DNA of 64,000 nt, from the NCBI RefSeq assembly GCF_964036645.1, contig NZ_OZ038525.1:3414001-3478000 (forward strand). Direction: 5' to 3'. The notes beneath the pieces were generated by a model, which ran no database searches, was not told where the DNA came from, and saw nothing but the letters and a program-made list of their open reading frames with translations. Numbering within the stretch: position 1 is the stretch's first letter; each line of letters opens with the position of its first letter. This document shows, in pieces, positions 9,738-18,892 of this stretch. The position numbers and the translations under genes are program-made. Source of the stretch: Tenacibaculum sp. 190524A02b. Lineage in GTDB: Bacteria > Bacteroidota > Bacteroidia > Flavobacteriales > Flavobacteriaceae.

Positions 9738-9827
9738 ATGCCAAGTGGTAAAAAAAGAAAGAGAGCTAAAATCTCTACACACAAAAGAAAGAAAAGAGCA
9801 AGAGCAAATCGTCATAAGAAAAAGTAA
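9738..9827 (+). CDS. Small, very basic protein (ribosomal-protein-like, 29 aa)
   Basis: A 29-residue ORF starts MPSGKKRKRAKISTHKRKKR and ends RHKKK; more than half of its residues are Lys, Arg or His. Proteins of this type are conserved in Bacteroidota between HU and rng. The composition and the KKR..NRHKKK end resemble very small ribosomal proteins of the COX24/bS22-like kind, so an rRNA-binding role is likely but not proven. It is 58 bp after HU. No cysteines and no hydrophobic segment are present. Confidence 0.8.
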   Translation: MPSGKKRKRAKISTHKRKKRARANRHKKK

Positions 9828-9974
9828 GCAGTAGCTTACTTTTTCCGTTTGCTTTAAGCACTTTAAAAGTTCATTGACATTAAGGTTTAAACACCTTAAA
9901 TGGTATTAAATTACCTGTTTACAATTTTTAATCCGTCTTCGTAAAATTTACGTAGGCATAAAAACTAGTTTCAG

Positions 9975-11522
9975 ATGAAAACAGAATTAATTATTCGTTC
10001 AAATTCTTCTGATATTGATTTTGCCTTACTAAGAGATGGTAAACTTATTGAATTAAATAAAGAGACAAGCGATAATAAATTTTCAGTTGGAGACATTTTT
10101 CTTGCAAAAATAGGAAAAGTTATGACTGGTTTAAATGCCGCTTTTGTAAATGTTGGTTATCCTAAAGATGGTTTTCTACACTATCATGATTTAGGGCCGC
10201 AAGTACAATCTTTAAATAAATTCATTAAGAAAGTAAGCACAGGTAAATTCAAAGAATTCACTTTAAAAAACTTCCGTTCTGAAGAAGATATTGATAAAGA
10301 CGGAGGTATTAATGATGTACTAAAATCAGGTCAAAATTTATTAGTACAGATTGTAAAAGAACCTATTTCTACCAAAGGGCCAAGAATTAGCTCTGAATTA
10401 TCTATTGCTGGTAGATATTTAGTTTTAGTCCCTTTTTCTAATAGAGTATCAGTTTCGCAAAAGATAGCTGATAGTAAGGAAAAGGAACGTTTAAAGAAAT
10501 TAGCAAAAAGTATAAAACCAAAAGGTTTTGGACTTATTTTACGTACTGTTGCTGAAGGTAAAAAAGTAGCAGAACTAGACAAAGATTTACAAAATTCACT
10601 TGATCGTTGGAAAAATATGTGTAAACGTATACCTAATAACAATACACCAACTAAAATTCTAAGTGAATTAAATAGAGCTTCCTCAATTTTAAGAGATGTT
10701 CTAAACGATTCTTTTACAAGTATAGTAACAAACGATGAAGCCTTAAAAGTAGAAATTAAGGAGTACCTTCAAGAAATTTACCCAGAGAAAGAAAAAATAG
10801 TGAAATTACACAGATCACAAATGCCTATTTTTGAAAAATATGGCATTGAGAGACAAATTAAAACATCGTTTGGTAAAACAGTTTCTATGAGCAAAGGTGC
10901 CTATCTAGTTATAGAGCATACTGAAGCTTTGCATGTTATTGATGTAAATAGTGGAAATCGTTCAAATAAGGCTTTAAGCCAAGAAGAAACTGCATTAGAA
11001 GTAAACTTAATTGCTGCCTCTGAAATTGCTCGTCAATTACAATTGAGAGATATGGGAGGGATTATAGTAGTTGATTTTATTGATATGAAAAGTGCTGAAA
11101 ATAGACAAAAATTATATCAGCATTTAAAAGAAGCAATGTCTTTAGATAGAACAAAGCACAAAATACTTCCTCCAAGTAAATTTGGATTAGTGCAAATCAC
11201 AAGACAACGCGTACGACCTGAATTACATATAAAAACAAGAGAACCTAACCCTAATAAAAATGGAGAAGTAGAAGCTCCTATTGTTTTATTAGATAAAATT
11301 GAATCAGAACTTGATCGTATAATTAATAGTGATAGGCAATACAAAAACATCACGTTAAATGTTCATCCTTTTCTTGCAGGTTACCTCACTAAAGGATTAG
11401 TTTCTATTCAAGTAAAATGGTTTTTAAAATATAAAAAGTGGATTAAGATTTTACCTAGAGATGCTTACATGTACTTACAATATAAATTCTTTTATAAAAA
11501 AAAGAACTTAAAAAGTAAGTAA
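9975..11522 (+). CDS. rng: Ribonuclease E/G family endoribonuclease
   Basis: This 515-residue protein processes rRNA and degrades mRNA. An S1-like RNA-binding domain lies near residues 35-135 (GDIFLAKIGKVMTGLNAAFVNVG). The catalytic DNase-I-like part contains HVIDVNSGNR and IVVDFIDM, whose Asp residues bind magnesium. The small C-terminal domain follows. Length matches RNase G rather than RNase E, and there is no long unstructured tail. The CPxC zinc-link motif found in the E. coli enzymes is absent: after QRVRPELHI the sequence reads KTREPNPNKNGEVEAP. A terminator follows. Confidence 0.94.
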   Translation: MKTELIIRSNSSDIDFALLRDGKLIELNKETSDNKFSVGDIFLAKIGKVMTGLNAAFVNVGYPKDGFLHYHDLGPQVQSLNKFIKKVSTGKFKEFTLKNFRSEEDIDKDGGINDVLKSGQNLLVQIVKEPISTKGPRISSELSIAGRYLVLVPFSNRVSVSQKIADSKEKERLKKLAKSIKPKGFGLILRTVAEGKKVAELDKDLQNSLDRWKNMCKRIPNNNTPTKILSELNRASSILRDVLNDSFTSIVTNDEALKVEIKEYLQEIYPEKEKIVKLHRSQMPIFEKYGIERQIKTSFGKTVSMSKGAYLVIEHTEALHVIDVNSGNRSNKALSQEETALEVNLIAASEIARQLQLRDMGGIIVVDFIDMKSAENRQKLYQHLKEAMSLDRTKHKILPPSKFGLVQITRQRVRPELHIKTREPNPNKNGEVEAPIVLLDKIESELDRIINSDRQYKNITLNVHPFLAGYLTKGLVSIQVKWFLKYKKWIKILPRDAYMYLQYKFFYKKKNLKSK

Positions 11523-11544
11523 GGCAAATCTTATTATGAAATAA

Positions 11545-11580
11545 CCCCATTCTATTAATATAGAATGGGGTTTTATTTTT
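11545..11580 (+). terminator. Terminator between rng and purD
   Basis: CCCCATTCTAT/ATAGAATGGGG stem with a TTTTATTTTT tail. The genes converge here, so it probably stops rng transcription and, in reverse, may also serve purD. Confidence 0.88.
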
Positions 11581-11595
11581 TATAAAAACTTGGTT

Positions 11596-12870
11596 TTATA
11601 ATAAATCAAAACCAATATCTTTTCTATAATTCATTTTGTCAAATGAAATAGACTTAATATTATTATATGACTTTTGTAAAGCTTCTTCTATAGTATCTCC
11701 AAAAGAAGTTACTGCCATTACTCTTCCGCCACTTGTTACTACATCTTCATCAGTAACTTTTGTCCCTGCATGAAATACAATTGAATCTATAATATTTTCA
11801 AAGCCACTAATAGATTTTCCTTTTTCATAAGCTTCTGGATATCCTCCTGAGACTAACATTACTGTTGTAGCTGTTTTATTAGTTACTTTGTAAGATTTAC
11901 TTTCAAGAGTTTGCGAAGCAACTCCTTCAAATAAATCAAATAAATCAGACTCTATTCTTGGTAATACAACTTCTGTTTCTGGATCTCCCATACGTACATT
12001 ATATTCTATCACATATGGTTCTCCTTTTACATTCATTAAACCTATAAATATAAATCCTCTATAATCTATATTATCTTTCTGCAGTCCATTTACAGTTGGT
12101 TTTACAATCTTTTCTTCTACCTTTTGCAGAAATACATCATCTGCAAATGGAACGGGTGAAATAGCGCCCATTCCTCCTGTATTTAGCCCTGTATCTCCTT
12201 CTCCTATTCTTTTATAGTCTTTAGCAGATGGTAATATTTTATAGCTTTTACCATCTGTTAATACAAAAACAGATAATTCTATTCCTTTTAAAAATTCTTC
12301 AATTACCACAGTTGATGAAGCTTCTCCAAATTTCTGATTAGAAACCATTTCTTCTAATTCAGATTTTGCTTCTTGAATATCATTTAAGATTAAAACCCCT
12401 TTACCAGCAGCTAATCCATCAGCTTTTAATACATAAGGTGCTTCTAAAGTTTCTAAAAAAGCAAAACCTTCAGCTAAGTTTTCTTTTGTAAAAGATTGAT
12501 ATCTTGCTGTTGGTATATTATGCTTTTGCATAAATTGCTTTGAAAAGTCTTTACTTCCTTCTAATAATGCACCATCTTTTTTAGGCCCTATCACTGGAAT
12601 ATTTTTCAAGAGTTGATCTGATAAGAAAAAATCGTGAACTCCTTCAACTAAAGGTGCTTCTGGCCCCACCACTACCATGCTTATGTTATTATTCAATACA
12701 GCTTCTTTAACTGCCTTAAAGTCTGTGGGGTTTATTGGTAAGTTTTCCGCGATGTTAGCAGTACCTGCGTTTCCTGGTGCTACAAAAAGTTGTTCAACTT
12801 TATCACTCTGAGAGAGTTTGTATGCAAATGCATGTTCTCTTCCTCCTGATCCTAAAATTAAAATATTCAT
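11596..12870 (-). CDS. purD: Phosphoribosylamine-glycine ligase (GAR synthetase)
   Basis: This 424-residue enzyme joins glycine to phosphoribosylamine with ATP, the second step of purine synthesis. The N-terminal domain starts MNILILGSGGREHAFA. The ATP-grasp domain shows GSKDFSKQFM, APYVLKADGLAAGKGV, NTGGMGAISPVPF and VIEYNVRMGDPETEVVLPR, and the C-terminal domain VMLVSGGYPEAYEKG. Length is normal and the ATG start is clear. It stands alone, convergent with rng. Confidence 0.97.
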   Translation of the reverse strand: MNILILGSGGREHAFAYKLSQSDKVEQLFVAPGNAGTANIAENLPINPTDFKAVKEAVLNNNISMVVVGPEAPLVEGVHDFFLSDQLLKNIPVIGPKKDGALLEGSKDFSKQFMQKHNIPTARYQSFTKENLAEGFAFLETLEAPYVLKADGLAAGKGVLILNDIQEAKSELEEMVSNQKFGEASSTVVIEEFLKGIELSVFVLTDGKSYKILPSAKDYKRIGEGDTGLNTGGMGAISPVPFADDVFLQKVEEKIVKPTVNGLQKDNIDYRGFIFIGLMNVKGEPYVIEYNVRMGDPETEVVLPRIESDLFDLFEGVASQTLESKSYKVTNKTATTVMLVSGGYPEAYEKGKSISGFENIIDSIVFHAGTKVTDEDVVTSGGRVMAVTSFGDTIEEALQKSYNNIKSISFDKMNYRKDIGFDLL

Positions 12871-12999
12871 ATTCTTGTTGTGTTGTTCTGCAAATATAAA
12901 GTCTTCCTAAAAAAAACGGACACTTAAACTGAAAAACATTAATGCTTTACATTTACAGCTTATACCGTTTCTATATTTTCTATAAGATACTCTAGGAAA

Positions 13000-13065
13000 T
13001 TCACGTAACATATAAACTTTTCCTTGAGACGTTAAATAAACTTCACGCAGCATATAAATTTTCCT
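13000..13065. repeat. Imperfect direct repeat of about 24 bp
   Basis: Two copies of TTCACGyArCATATAAA(C)TTTTCCT lie at 13000-13024 and 13042-13065. Their role is unknown; they could be remnants of a short duplication. Confidence 0.5.
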
Positions 13066-13114
13066 AATTAAACAATGTAAAAATTATCTTTTACTTTTTT
13101 TGAGAAGAAAAAGA

Positions 13115-13151
13115 ACCTCCAACAGAAACAATAATCATTTCTATTAGAGGT
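13115..13151 (-). terminator. Terminator of the M43 protease gene
   Basis: An imperfect stem (ACCTC/GAGGT and AGAAA/TTTCT arms) is followed on the minus strand by a T-rich tract. It lies 28 bp beyond the protease stop codon. Confidence 0.6.
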
Positions 13152-13179
13152 ATTGAAAATAAAAGTATTACAATAGCAA

Positions 13180-15918
13180 TTATTGTTTAATTATTTTTTT
13201 ATTAAAAATTTTATTGTCTACTGAAGTTATTCTTACTACATATATACCTTTTTTTAAGTTAGATAAACTTACTTTTCCTGAGTCCAATTTATTTAAACTA
13301 GAGACAATATTACCCCAAACATCTATCAATTTAAAATTAGACACTCTTTTATAATTACTTATAAAAACCTCTTTTTTAACAGGATTAGGATAAATTTCAA
13401 ATCCTTCACTTGTCTGAGACTTTGAAAACTTATTAAGCTCATCTGTTTTTTTTACAAAATCTTGATTCAGTTTACTAGATAAAGTACAATTGTTTTCAAA
13501 ATTACAGACATTATAATCTCCTATACTAGATATTTTAAAAGTATTTTTACCACCTGACACTATGGTATTAGGGCTAATTAAAATTTGATTGCTAGCTTTA
13601 AATAATTTGTTAGTATTATTAAAAACTGCCTTACAATTTAAATTTCCACTTATCTTAATATTAAAATCCTGATAAGAATCATATTCTATTGACTTACAAA
13701 TATCCATAGTTGTTTTTTCTTCAAAAGCAAAACTAAAATTAGAGGTATCTGTTTGTAGAACATCATCCAATTTTAACATTCTATCATCTAAAATCAACTC
13801 ATTAGTATTATGGTTGATTGAAAAGTTGCCTGAACAAAGAAAATCTATTGTATCTGGTGAATTAGCGTACATGTGATTTAAGTTCATTAATTCAAAGCCA
13901 TCATTATTATCTTTTTTAAATAAATATAATCTTTCTTCTTTATACCCAGTTTTTCTGACAATGAAGAAATCTTCATTTATAAAACTAATTTCTCTAACCC
14001 CAAAATTAATCTCAATATCTTTAATCAAACTCCAACCTAAACCTTCTTTTTTGAAAACTTTTAAGTAACTACTTTTCTTAGGAACTGGCCTTCCAACCTC
14101 ATCATTTCGTAGCTCCTCAACTACAAGATAATCTTTATAAGCACCTACTGTTAAAGTTTTCCCTGGCATAGGTGCACCAATATAATCATTTATGTAAGTA
14201 CCAACTAGAGGTACAGAAAATTCTGAATTATAATATAATTTATTTCCTGAAGTACTTAAATCAAATTGTTTAAAAACACCTCTATTTACCTCTAAAAAGA
14301 AACTCTCATGACTCATTGAATAATTAATTTCATGATAACCAAAACTATCAGCAGCAATAAACCCTGTATAAAAACTATCAACATTAATTATAGTATTTGT
14401 CAGTTTATCAAATTTATAAACAGTAACAATCTGAGGAGTATTACTTCCAGAATGAAAATCCAAACTAGTAAAATAAATTCCTTTTTCATTTTTTATTATT
14501 TTATCTCTCATATTTCTTTTAATTGAATATTCCTTTACTAATGACCATTGTCCTTTAGATTTATTATAAATCTTAAAATTGTTACTTGATCCCATAGAAA
14601 AAACAAAAAACGTGTCGCTATCAACTATATGTACTTCTCCATAAACATTATCCAAAGCTTGTTTTTCTTGAAAATCCAGACAATTTCTCTCGTAAATTAC
14701 AGTTCTTGAAAAACCAGCATTAAAGTAGGATACTATATATGTATTATCCTTAAAATCATTTTTAATGTTATGTACACCATAGTAGTGCTTATTGTAAGGG
14801 TCTGGTAACAAAAAACTTGGATCATAACAAGTTCTACAGAATAAATTAAAAGGAGGGTTATAACCTCCACCTCCAGAATTCGTAGGAGTTTCACAATAAT
14901 TTTTTAAGTTTAAAACACTATTATTATATATAATAAATCTTTTGTCTTTTAAAACATCCCTCATTCGATTTTTTTGACCAATGGTAAAATTATTGTAACA
15001 ATATTCTCTTTCTCTTTCCTGGTAATCCATATAATTTTGTACAACTGAACTAGATTTTCCATTACAATTATAACCTTTACATTCACCAGGAGCTATATTT
15101 TTGATACCACTTCTAGGTACATTATCAGTATCACAAATAAAATCACCTTGTAATTCACAATCAGTTTCATCGCACGAATTCCCTGACGAAATTTCCTGTG
15201 AAGAAAAGACATGAAATAAGCCCAACCAATGACCTACCTCATGAGACATAGTGTACTTATTTACTTCTGCGAAATCTATTACAACTCCATCTTTAACAGG
15301 TAAGTTTTGACTATATTTTGGTATTGGTGTCGAAGAATAACCTGCTAAATCATCATTTCCTTTGTAGTCTTTTAAATCAACTACCCATATATTTAAAAAA
15401 CTATCTTCAGGAAATCCATTATCCATATGTTTCTTAATACTACTATCAACCTCAAGAAAATGCTTCTTAACATTACCAGACAGAACCATTGGTTGATAAC
15501 TAGATTCTCCAAAAAACCTTTTAATACCAGTACTTTTTAATCCATAAATATTTTGTTTTGCTAAACAAAATCTCACTTTAGTATCTACTCCTTTTCCCTC
15601 TCCTGAATACCTTGTATTGAGGATGTCTATTTGATTTTGTATCACTGAACCATGAAGGTTAGCTCCTTGACCTAAACTATAATAAGCTGGATATACTAAA
15701 TTAAAAACTACAGGAATATTAATAGTTTCCTCACTCTTATCTATCTGAAGTAAATTCTTCCTCTTGTTTATTATTTTATTCACCTCACCTCTTATACTTC
15801 CCTTCACTGATGAATCTAAACTATTTAAAGCATTTAAATACTGATCAGTTCCACATCTTTGTGAAAACATCTTATAACCAAAAAGTAATAAGATTATAAA
15901 AAATAGATTGTTTTTCAT
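13180..15918 (-). CDS. Secreted M43-type (pappalysin/cytophagalysin) zinc metalloprotease with T9SS sorting domain
   Basis: This 912-residue exported protease has a signal peptide (residues 1-20, ending KMFSQ). The zinc site is HEVGHWLGLFH at residues 226-236, the extended metzincin motif, and NYMDY supplies the Met-turn some 70 residues later. Both are typical of peptidase family M43. A long beta-rich region follows with no domain I can name. The last ~75 residues begin FEIYPNPVKKEVFIS and end KKIIKQ, a type A T9SS C-terminal sorting domain, so the protein should cross the outer membrane and be attached or released. It lies in a run of secreted proteins and has a terminator on each side. Confidence 0.9.
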   Translation of the reverse strand: MKNNLFFIILLLFGYKMFSQRCGTDQYLNALNSLDSSVKGSIRGEVNKIINKRKNLLQIDKSEETINIPVVFNLVYPAYYSLGQGANLHGSVIQNQIDILNTRYSGEGKGVDTKVRFCLAKQNIYGLKSTGIKRFFGESSYQPMVLSGNVKKHFLEVDSSIKKHMDNGFPEDSFLNIWVVDLKDYKGNDDLAGYSSTPIPKYSQNLPVKDGVVIDFAEVNKYTMSHEVGHWLGLFHVFSSQEISSGNSCDETDCELQGDFICDTDNVPRSGIKNIAPGECKGYNCNGKSSSVVQNYMDYQEREREYCYNNFTIGQKNRMRDVLKDKRFIIYNNSVLNLKNYCETPTNSGGGGYNPPFNLFCRTCYDPSFLLPDPYNKHYYGVHNIKNDFKDNTYIVSYFNAGFSRTVIYERNCLDFQEKQALDNVYGEVHIVDSDTFFVFSMGSSNNFKIYNKSKGQWSLVKEYSIKRNMRDKIIKNEKGIYFTSLDFHSGSNTPQIVTVYKFDKLTNTIINVDSFYTGFIAADSFGYHEINYSMSHESFFLEVNRGVFKQFDLSTSGNKLYYNSEFSVPLVGTYINDYIGAPMPGKTLTVGAYKDYLVVEELRNDEVGRPVPKKSSYLKVFKKEGLGWSLIKDIEINFGVREISFINEDFFIVRKTGYKEERLYLFKKDNNDGFELMNLNHMYANSPDTIDFLCSGNFSINHNTNELILDDRMLKLDDVLQTDTSNFSFAFEEKTTMDICKSIEYDSYQDFNIKISGNLNCKAVFNNTNKLFKASNQILISPNTIVSGGKNTFKISSIGDYNVCNFENNCTLSSKLNQDFVKKTDELNKFSKSQTSEGFEIYPNPVKKEVFISNYKRVSNFKLIDVWGNIVSSLNKLDSGKVSLSNLKKGIYVVRITSVDNKIFNKKIIKQ

Positions 15919-15981
15919 AAATTTTAATTTTGCTAAATTAAGTTTGTTTATTAGAAGACATTAATTAATTCTCTTCTAAAA

Positions 15982-16010
15982 AGCTCTCAACTTCATTTAA
16001 GTTGAGAGCT
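15982..16010 (-). terminator. Perfect 12-bp hairpin terminator
   Basis: AGCTCTCAACTT / AAGTTGAGAGCT stem with a 5-nt loop, T-rich on both sides. It ends the transcript of the 16.1-17.0 kb genes before the protease gene, which must therefore have its own promoter. Confidence 0.85.
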
Positions 16011-16037
16011 TTGTTTTTAATTAATGTTTCTATTTTT

Positions 16038-16100
16038 TTATTGGGCATAGCTTCCCAAACTAAACATTAATAAACCAAATACTAATACTACAAATTTCAT
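16038..16100 (-). CDS. 20-residue ORF consisting only of a signal peptide
   Basis: The ORF starts MKFVVLVFG, has a continuous hydrophobic core and ends GSYAQ directly before TAA. This is a complete Bacteroidota type I signal peptide including the cleavage-site AQ, with no mature protein after it. The ATG lies 2 nt after the stop of the preceding gene, so translation is probably coupled, and a strong terminator follows 28 bp later. It may be a short membrane peptide, a leader with a regulatory role, or the surviving 5' end of a lost gene. The short length keeps confidence moderate. Confidence 0.5.
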   Translation of the reverse strand: MKFVVLVFGLLMFSLGSYAQ

Positions 16101-16102
16101 AG

Positions 16103-16960
16103 CTAGTTTTTAATAAGCTTCTTTTTCAGAATTCCCCCATTCTTTAAAATAAACTGCATAACGTACATACCTTTTGGCAAGTTGCTTGTATTTATTTGAT
16201 GCTCTCTTCCTTCTCCAAATTTTATTATTTTGTTTTGCATGGTTAACAATTGCCAGCTAACAATATTCTCAGTATTTGAAATATTTAATACTGTTGAAAA
16301 AGGATTTGGATATACTTTTACTTCTTCAACCTCATTAATTACAAAGCCTTCTATTTCTAGTGATGCAAAATTTTCTTTACCTCCAACTTTTCTAGCTATT
16401 GTGCAACCTTTAATAAAGGCTTTAAATTTAGACCCTGAAACTGATTTGAATCCTGGTTTCAGCATTACATTACTTCCTGCATTATAATTTGCAACTGCAT
16501 TATTATGGATTATGTTAGTAGCATTTATGGTTGTTCCTGCAGAAAGGTTATGCGTTTGTCCTGAATTGATATTACTTACTACAGAAATAGTACTCATACA
16601 ACTTGGTAAGTAGTTTACTATAATACTAAAGTTAAAAGAAAAACTTCCAAGTGATGTCCTAAAATGTACCGTACCAATGTAAGTATTTGTTATATTGATA
16701 TTATACTGATTATTTCTAATAATTATTGGAATTACTTTTCTTTGGTACTTAGGCAATGTACCTGATGTTTGTGAAATATGTAAAGCCCCAGCTCCAGAAA
16801 TGCTCCAAGTAGCATCAAGTCTCCCACTACTTATATCTACATAAACTATTCTAGTTTCTCCATATTTTACAGATACATTTTGATGGGCTGGAGTTGCTAT
16901 CTGGGCAAACCCAACAAATTGCATGATAAATAAGAGTAAAAAAGCTATTATTTTTTTCAT
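16103..16960 (-). CDS. Secreted beta-rich protein with coathanger-stack-like repeat and T9SS sorting domain
   Basis: This 285-residue protein has a signal peptide ending GFAQ (residues 1-20). A beta-sandwich-like domain spans roughly residues 25-115. At about 130-185 comes a region with INATNIIHNNAVANYNAGSNVMLKPGF, which resembles the so-called 3-coathanger stack domain common in flavobacterial surface proteins. A type A T9SS sorting domain from about residue 213 (VKVYPNPFSTVLNIS ... GILKKKLIKN) closes it. No enzyme motif is present; a surface or adhesion role is inferred. It is transcribed ahead of the 20-residue ORF. Confidence 0.75.
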   Translation of the reverse strand: MKKIIAFLLLFIMQFVGFAQIATPAHQNVSVKYGETRIVYVDISSGRLDATWSISGAGALHISQTSGTLPKYQRKVIPIIIRNNQYNINITNTYIGTVHFRTSLGSFSFNFSIIVNYLPSCMSTISVVSNINSGQTHNLSAGTTINATNIIHNNAVANYNAGSNVMLKPGFKSVSGSKFKAFIKGCTIARKVGGKENFASLEIEGFVINEVEEVKVYPNPFSTVLNISNTENIVSWQLLTMQNKIIKFGEGREHQINTSNLPKGMYVMQFILKNGGILKKKLIKN

Positions 16961-17027
16961 CGTTTTTTATTTAAGTTTTGACAATAAAACCCCAACCTAA
17001 ACAATTTGTTTAAGTTTTTAAGGGTGG

Positions 17028-17062
17028 CAATTACTTATAAAGAAAACTTTTATAAGTAATTG
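17028..17062 (-). terminator. Stem-loop downstream of the 17.1-18.1 kb gene
   Basis: A 13-bp perfect stem CAATTACTTATAA/TTATAAGTAATTG lies 23 bp after the stop codon. There is no clear T-run directly after it, so it may be an RNA-end-stabilising hairpin rather than a classical terminator. Confidence 0.5.
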
Positions 17063-17084
17063 CTTTAAATAAAAGATGATACTA

Positions 17085-18086
17085 TTATTTAGTAGCTAAC
17101 TTTTTCTCTAACGTTTTAATACGTTTTTCTTGCTCAATAGTGTATAAGGTAAGTTCTTCTATTTTCTGTAACAATAAGTTAGTCATTTCTTTTAAGTGCA
17201 ATCCTTCTTCTTGAATTTTTGCTGCTGATGGAATGGCTGGTAAGTGGTGATTTTTTTTAGTAAATGCTTCTACTTCTTCTAAAGTTGGCATTTTATAATC
17301 TGCTTTTAAGGTAGATGCTCCTTCATAATACTTTTCAAAAACATAATCTGCTGGTATTTGCAAATCTACACGTACTTCTTTACTATGGATGGTACCATTA
17401 ACCGTTAATTTTGAATCTGGACTTTTTGAACCAATACCAATATTACCTTCAGAATCTATTAAAAATCCTTCTCCAAAAGACTTAGTACTTTGATATATAG
17501 AAAATTTACTATTAACGCCTCCACCAACTCCATATCTCCAACTTTCTCCATTCCCATTAACTGCCTCACTTACAACTCCTCCTCCTGAAGTAGTTCTAGT
17601 TATTCTAGAAACAATAAAATCACTAGATTCAATATCTAATTTTCTCAATGGATTTCTTGTACCAATACCAATTTTTCCATCTACAATTACATCAGCATCT
17701 TTTGTAAAATAAACCTGTTTGCCCCAACTCCAATCTCCATCAATTTTTGGAGCGAAATGTAAACTTCCTGGATTATCACCTGGTGTATGTATTATCCAAT
17801 CATTACCTCCTTCAAAAATAATGTCATTTTTAGCCTTTAAAAAACCTCCAACTGTAAGATCAACACGTGATATTAGATTTAAAGCAGAAACCGTTCCATT
17901 ATTTTCAAACTTAATTTCTTTTGACCAATCCCAACTTCCATTAGTTTTAGGTGCTATATGCATTGAGGTTCTTCCATTATCTGGTGTGTGGAAAATCCAA
18001 GAGTTAGAGCCTCCACTTACTAAATCTTGTGCATTCATTGTAAAACATGCTACTAGTGCTACCGCACCTACAATTACTTTTTTCAT
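17085..18086 (-). CDS. Exported tail-fibre-like repeat protein with C-terminal coiled coil
   Basis: This 333-residue protein has a signal peptide ending CFTMNAQ. The N-terminal part contains two repeats of the type (N/D)WI(F/I)HTP(G/D)(D/N)...LHFAPK.(D/N)G.W.W. The middle has KIGIGTRNPLRKLDIES and NIGIGSKSPDSKLTVNGTIHSKEV, the IGIGT..P..KL motif common in Bacteroidota fibre-like proteins. The end (ADYVFEKYYEG..., then LPAIPSAAKIQEEGLHLKEM) and a 30-residue coiled coil resemble the conserved tail of such proteins, probably a trimerisation unit. There is no T9SS domain. Its upstream region shares a regulatory block with the next gene. Confidence 0.7.
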   Translation of the reverse strand: MKKVIVGAVALVACFTMNAQDLVSGGSNSWIFHTPDNGRTSMHIAPKTNGSWDWSKEIKFENNGTVSALNLISRVDLTVGGFLKAKNDIIFEGGNDWIIHTPGDNPGSLHFAPKIDGDWSWGKQVYFTKDADVIVDGKIGIGTRNPLRKLDIESSDFIVSRITRTTSGGGVVSEAVNGNGESWRYGVGGGVNSKFSIYQSTKSFGEGFLIDSEGNIGIGSKSPDSKLTVNGTIHSKEVRVDLQIPADYVFEKYYEGASTLKADYKMPTLEEVEAFTKKNHHLPAIPSAAKIQEEGLHLKEMTNLLLQKIEELTLYTIEQEKRIKTLEKKLATK

Positions 18087-18150
18087 AATGTTTAATTTTT
18101 AATAAATGTTTTAGTTATAATTTGTACTTTTATTTGTAATTTTTCTCGTT

Positions 18151-18199
18151 ACAAAATTGCGGTTAATCTGTTTTTAAAAACATACCATAAACATGGTGT
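18151..18199 (-). promoter_or_regulatory. Promoter/operator block with near-palindrome, copy 1
   Basis: On the plus strand CAAAATTG (18152-18159, minus-strand box CAATTTTG, one mismatch from TAnnTTTG) is followed exactly 30 bp later by ATACCAT-AAAC-ATGGTGT (18182-18199). The same layout and spacing recur at 18893-18941. It lies 65 bp upstream of the fibre-like gene. Confidence 0.6.
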
Positions 18200-18207
18200 T
18201 TTTATGT

Positions 18208-18876
18208 TTATTTTTTTGAAATTATTTTTGTCAATACCTCTCCTGTTTCTGTGTACATTATTAGGTTGTATAAACCCTTGGGGTACTCTTCTAATGAGAT
18301 AGCCTTACTTTTATTTAAATCAGGATTTGTTATCTCTGTTAATAAAAGCCCTACTGAATTGTATAACTGATAACGATTAATAATTATGTTTTCAGTAGAA
18401 ATTGTAATACTACTTTCTGTAGGATTTGGATAAACAGTTACTTTTGAAGCAAACGGAGTGATTGGGTCTTTATCATCTCCTTTGTCTTTAATACCAATAT
18501 TCGAAGGAGAATCATCACCTAATCCTATCCATATATCAAATTCATCTATATCCGTATTTTCTTCCGTTATATCTATTGCATGTTTTTCAAGAGGTATAAT
18601 TTTTATAGTCCCTAAGCTATTTCCTTTTATCACAATACTTTTTCTAGCCGATAAAAAACCACTAATTTTAGTACCATTTTCATCTTCTGGTTTTATGGTA
18701 ATAAAAACATCATCATTACAGTTTCCGAAGCTTATATTACAAACTTCTCCGTGTACTGGCTTACCACATTCCCATAGGAACTCTTTACAAATTTCATTTT
18801 GTTCGTTGTTGTTTTCCTGTGCATAAAAAGTCATACTGCATAGCAGTAAAAATGCACCTAGTTTTCTTGTTTTCAT
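18208..18876 (-). CDS. Small secreted protein with T9SS sorting domain
   Basis: I start this 222-residue exported protein at the ATG at 18876, which opens MKTRKLGAFLLLCSMTFYAQ, a clear signal peptide; the frame extends 18 codons upstream but would run through the putative promoter box. The mature part has six cysteines within residues about 28-53 (EICKEFLWECGKPVHGEVCN), then an acidic region, and a T9SS type A tail starting VTVYPNPTESSITIS. No function can be assigned. Its promoter carries the same palindrome as the fibre-like gene, so the two are probably co-regulated, perhaps by the adjacent divergent two-component system. Confidence 0.72.
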   Translation of the reverse strand: MKTRKLGAFLLLCSMTFYAQENNNEQNEICKEFLWECGKPVHGEVCNISFGNCNDDVFITIKPEDENGTKISGFLSARKSIVIKGNSLGTIKIIPLEKHAIDITEENTDIDEFDIWIGLGDDSPSNIGIKDKGDDKDPITPFASKVTVYPNPTESSITISTENIIINRYQLYNSVGLLLTEITNPDLNKSKAISLEEYPKGLYNLIMYTETGEVLTKIISKK

Positions 18877-18892
18877 TCCCCCATGATTTAAT

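Larger units (their letters stand above)
12871..13179. other. Non-coding interval between purD and the M43 protease gene
   Basis: 309 bp without a credible ORF. It holds the purD upstream region at its left end, an imperfect direct repeat (13000-13065) and a terminator hairpin for the protease gene (13115-13151). Confidence 0.6.

Noticed and set aside
11117-11353. Minus-strand ORF inside rng
   Set aside because: Shadow of the strongly conserved rng frame.
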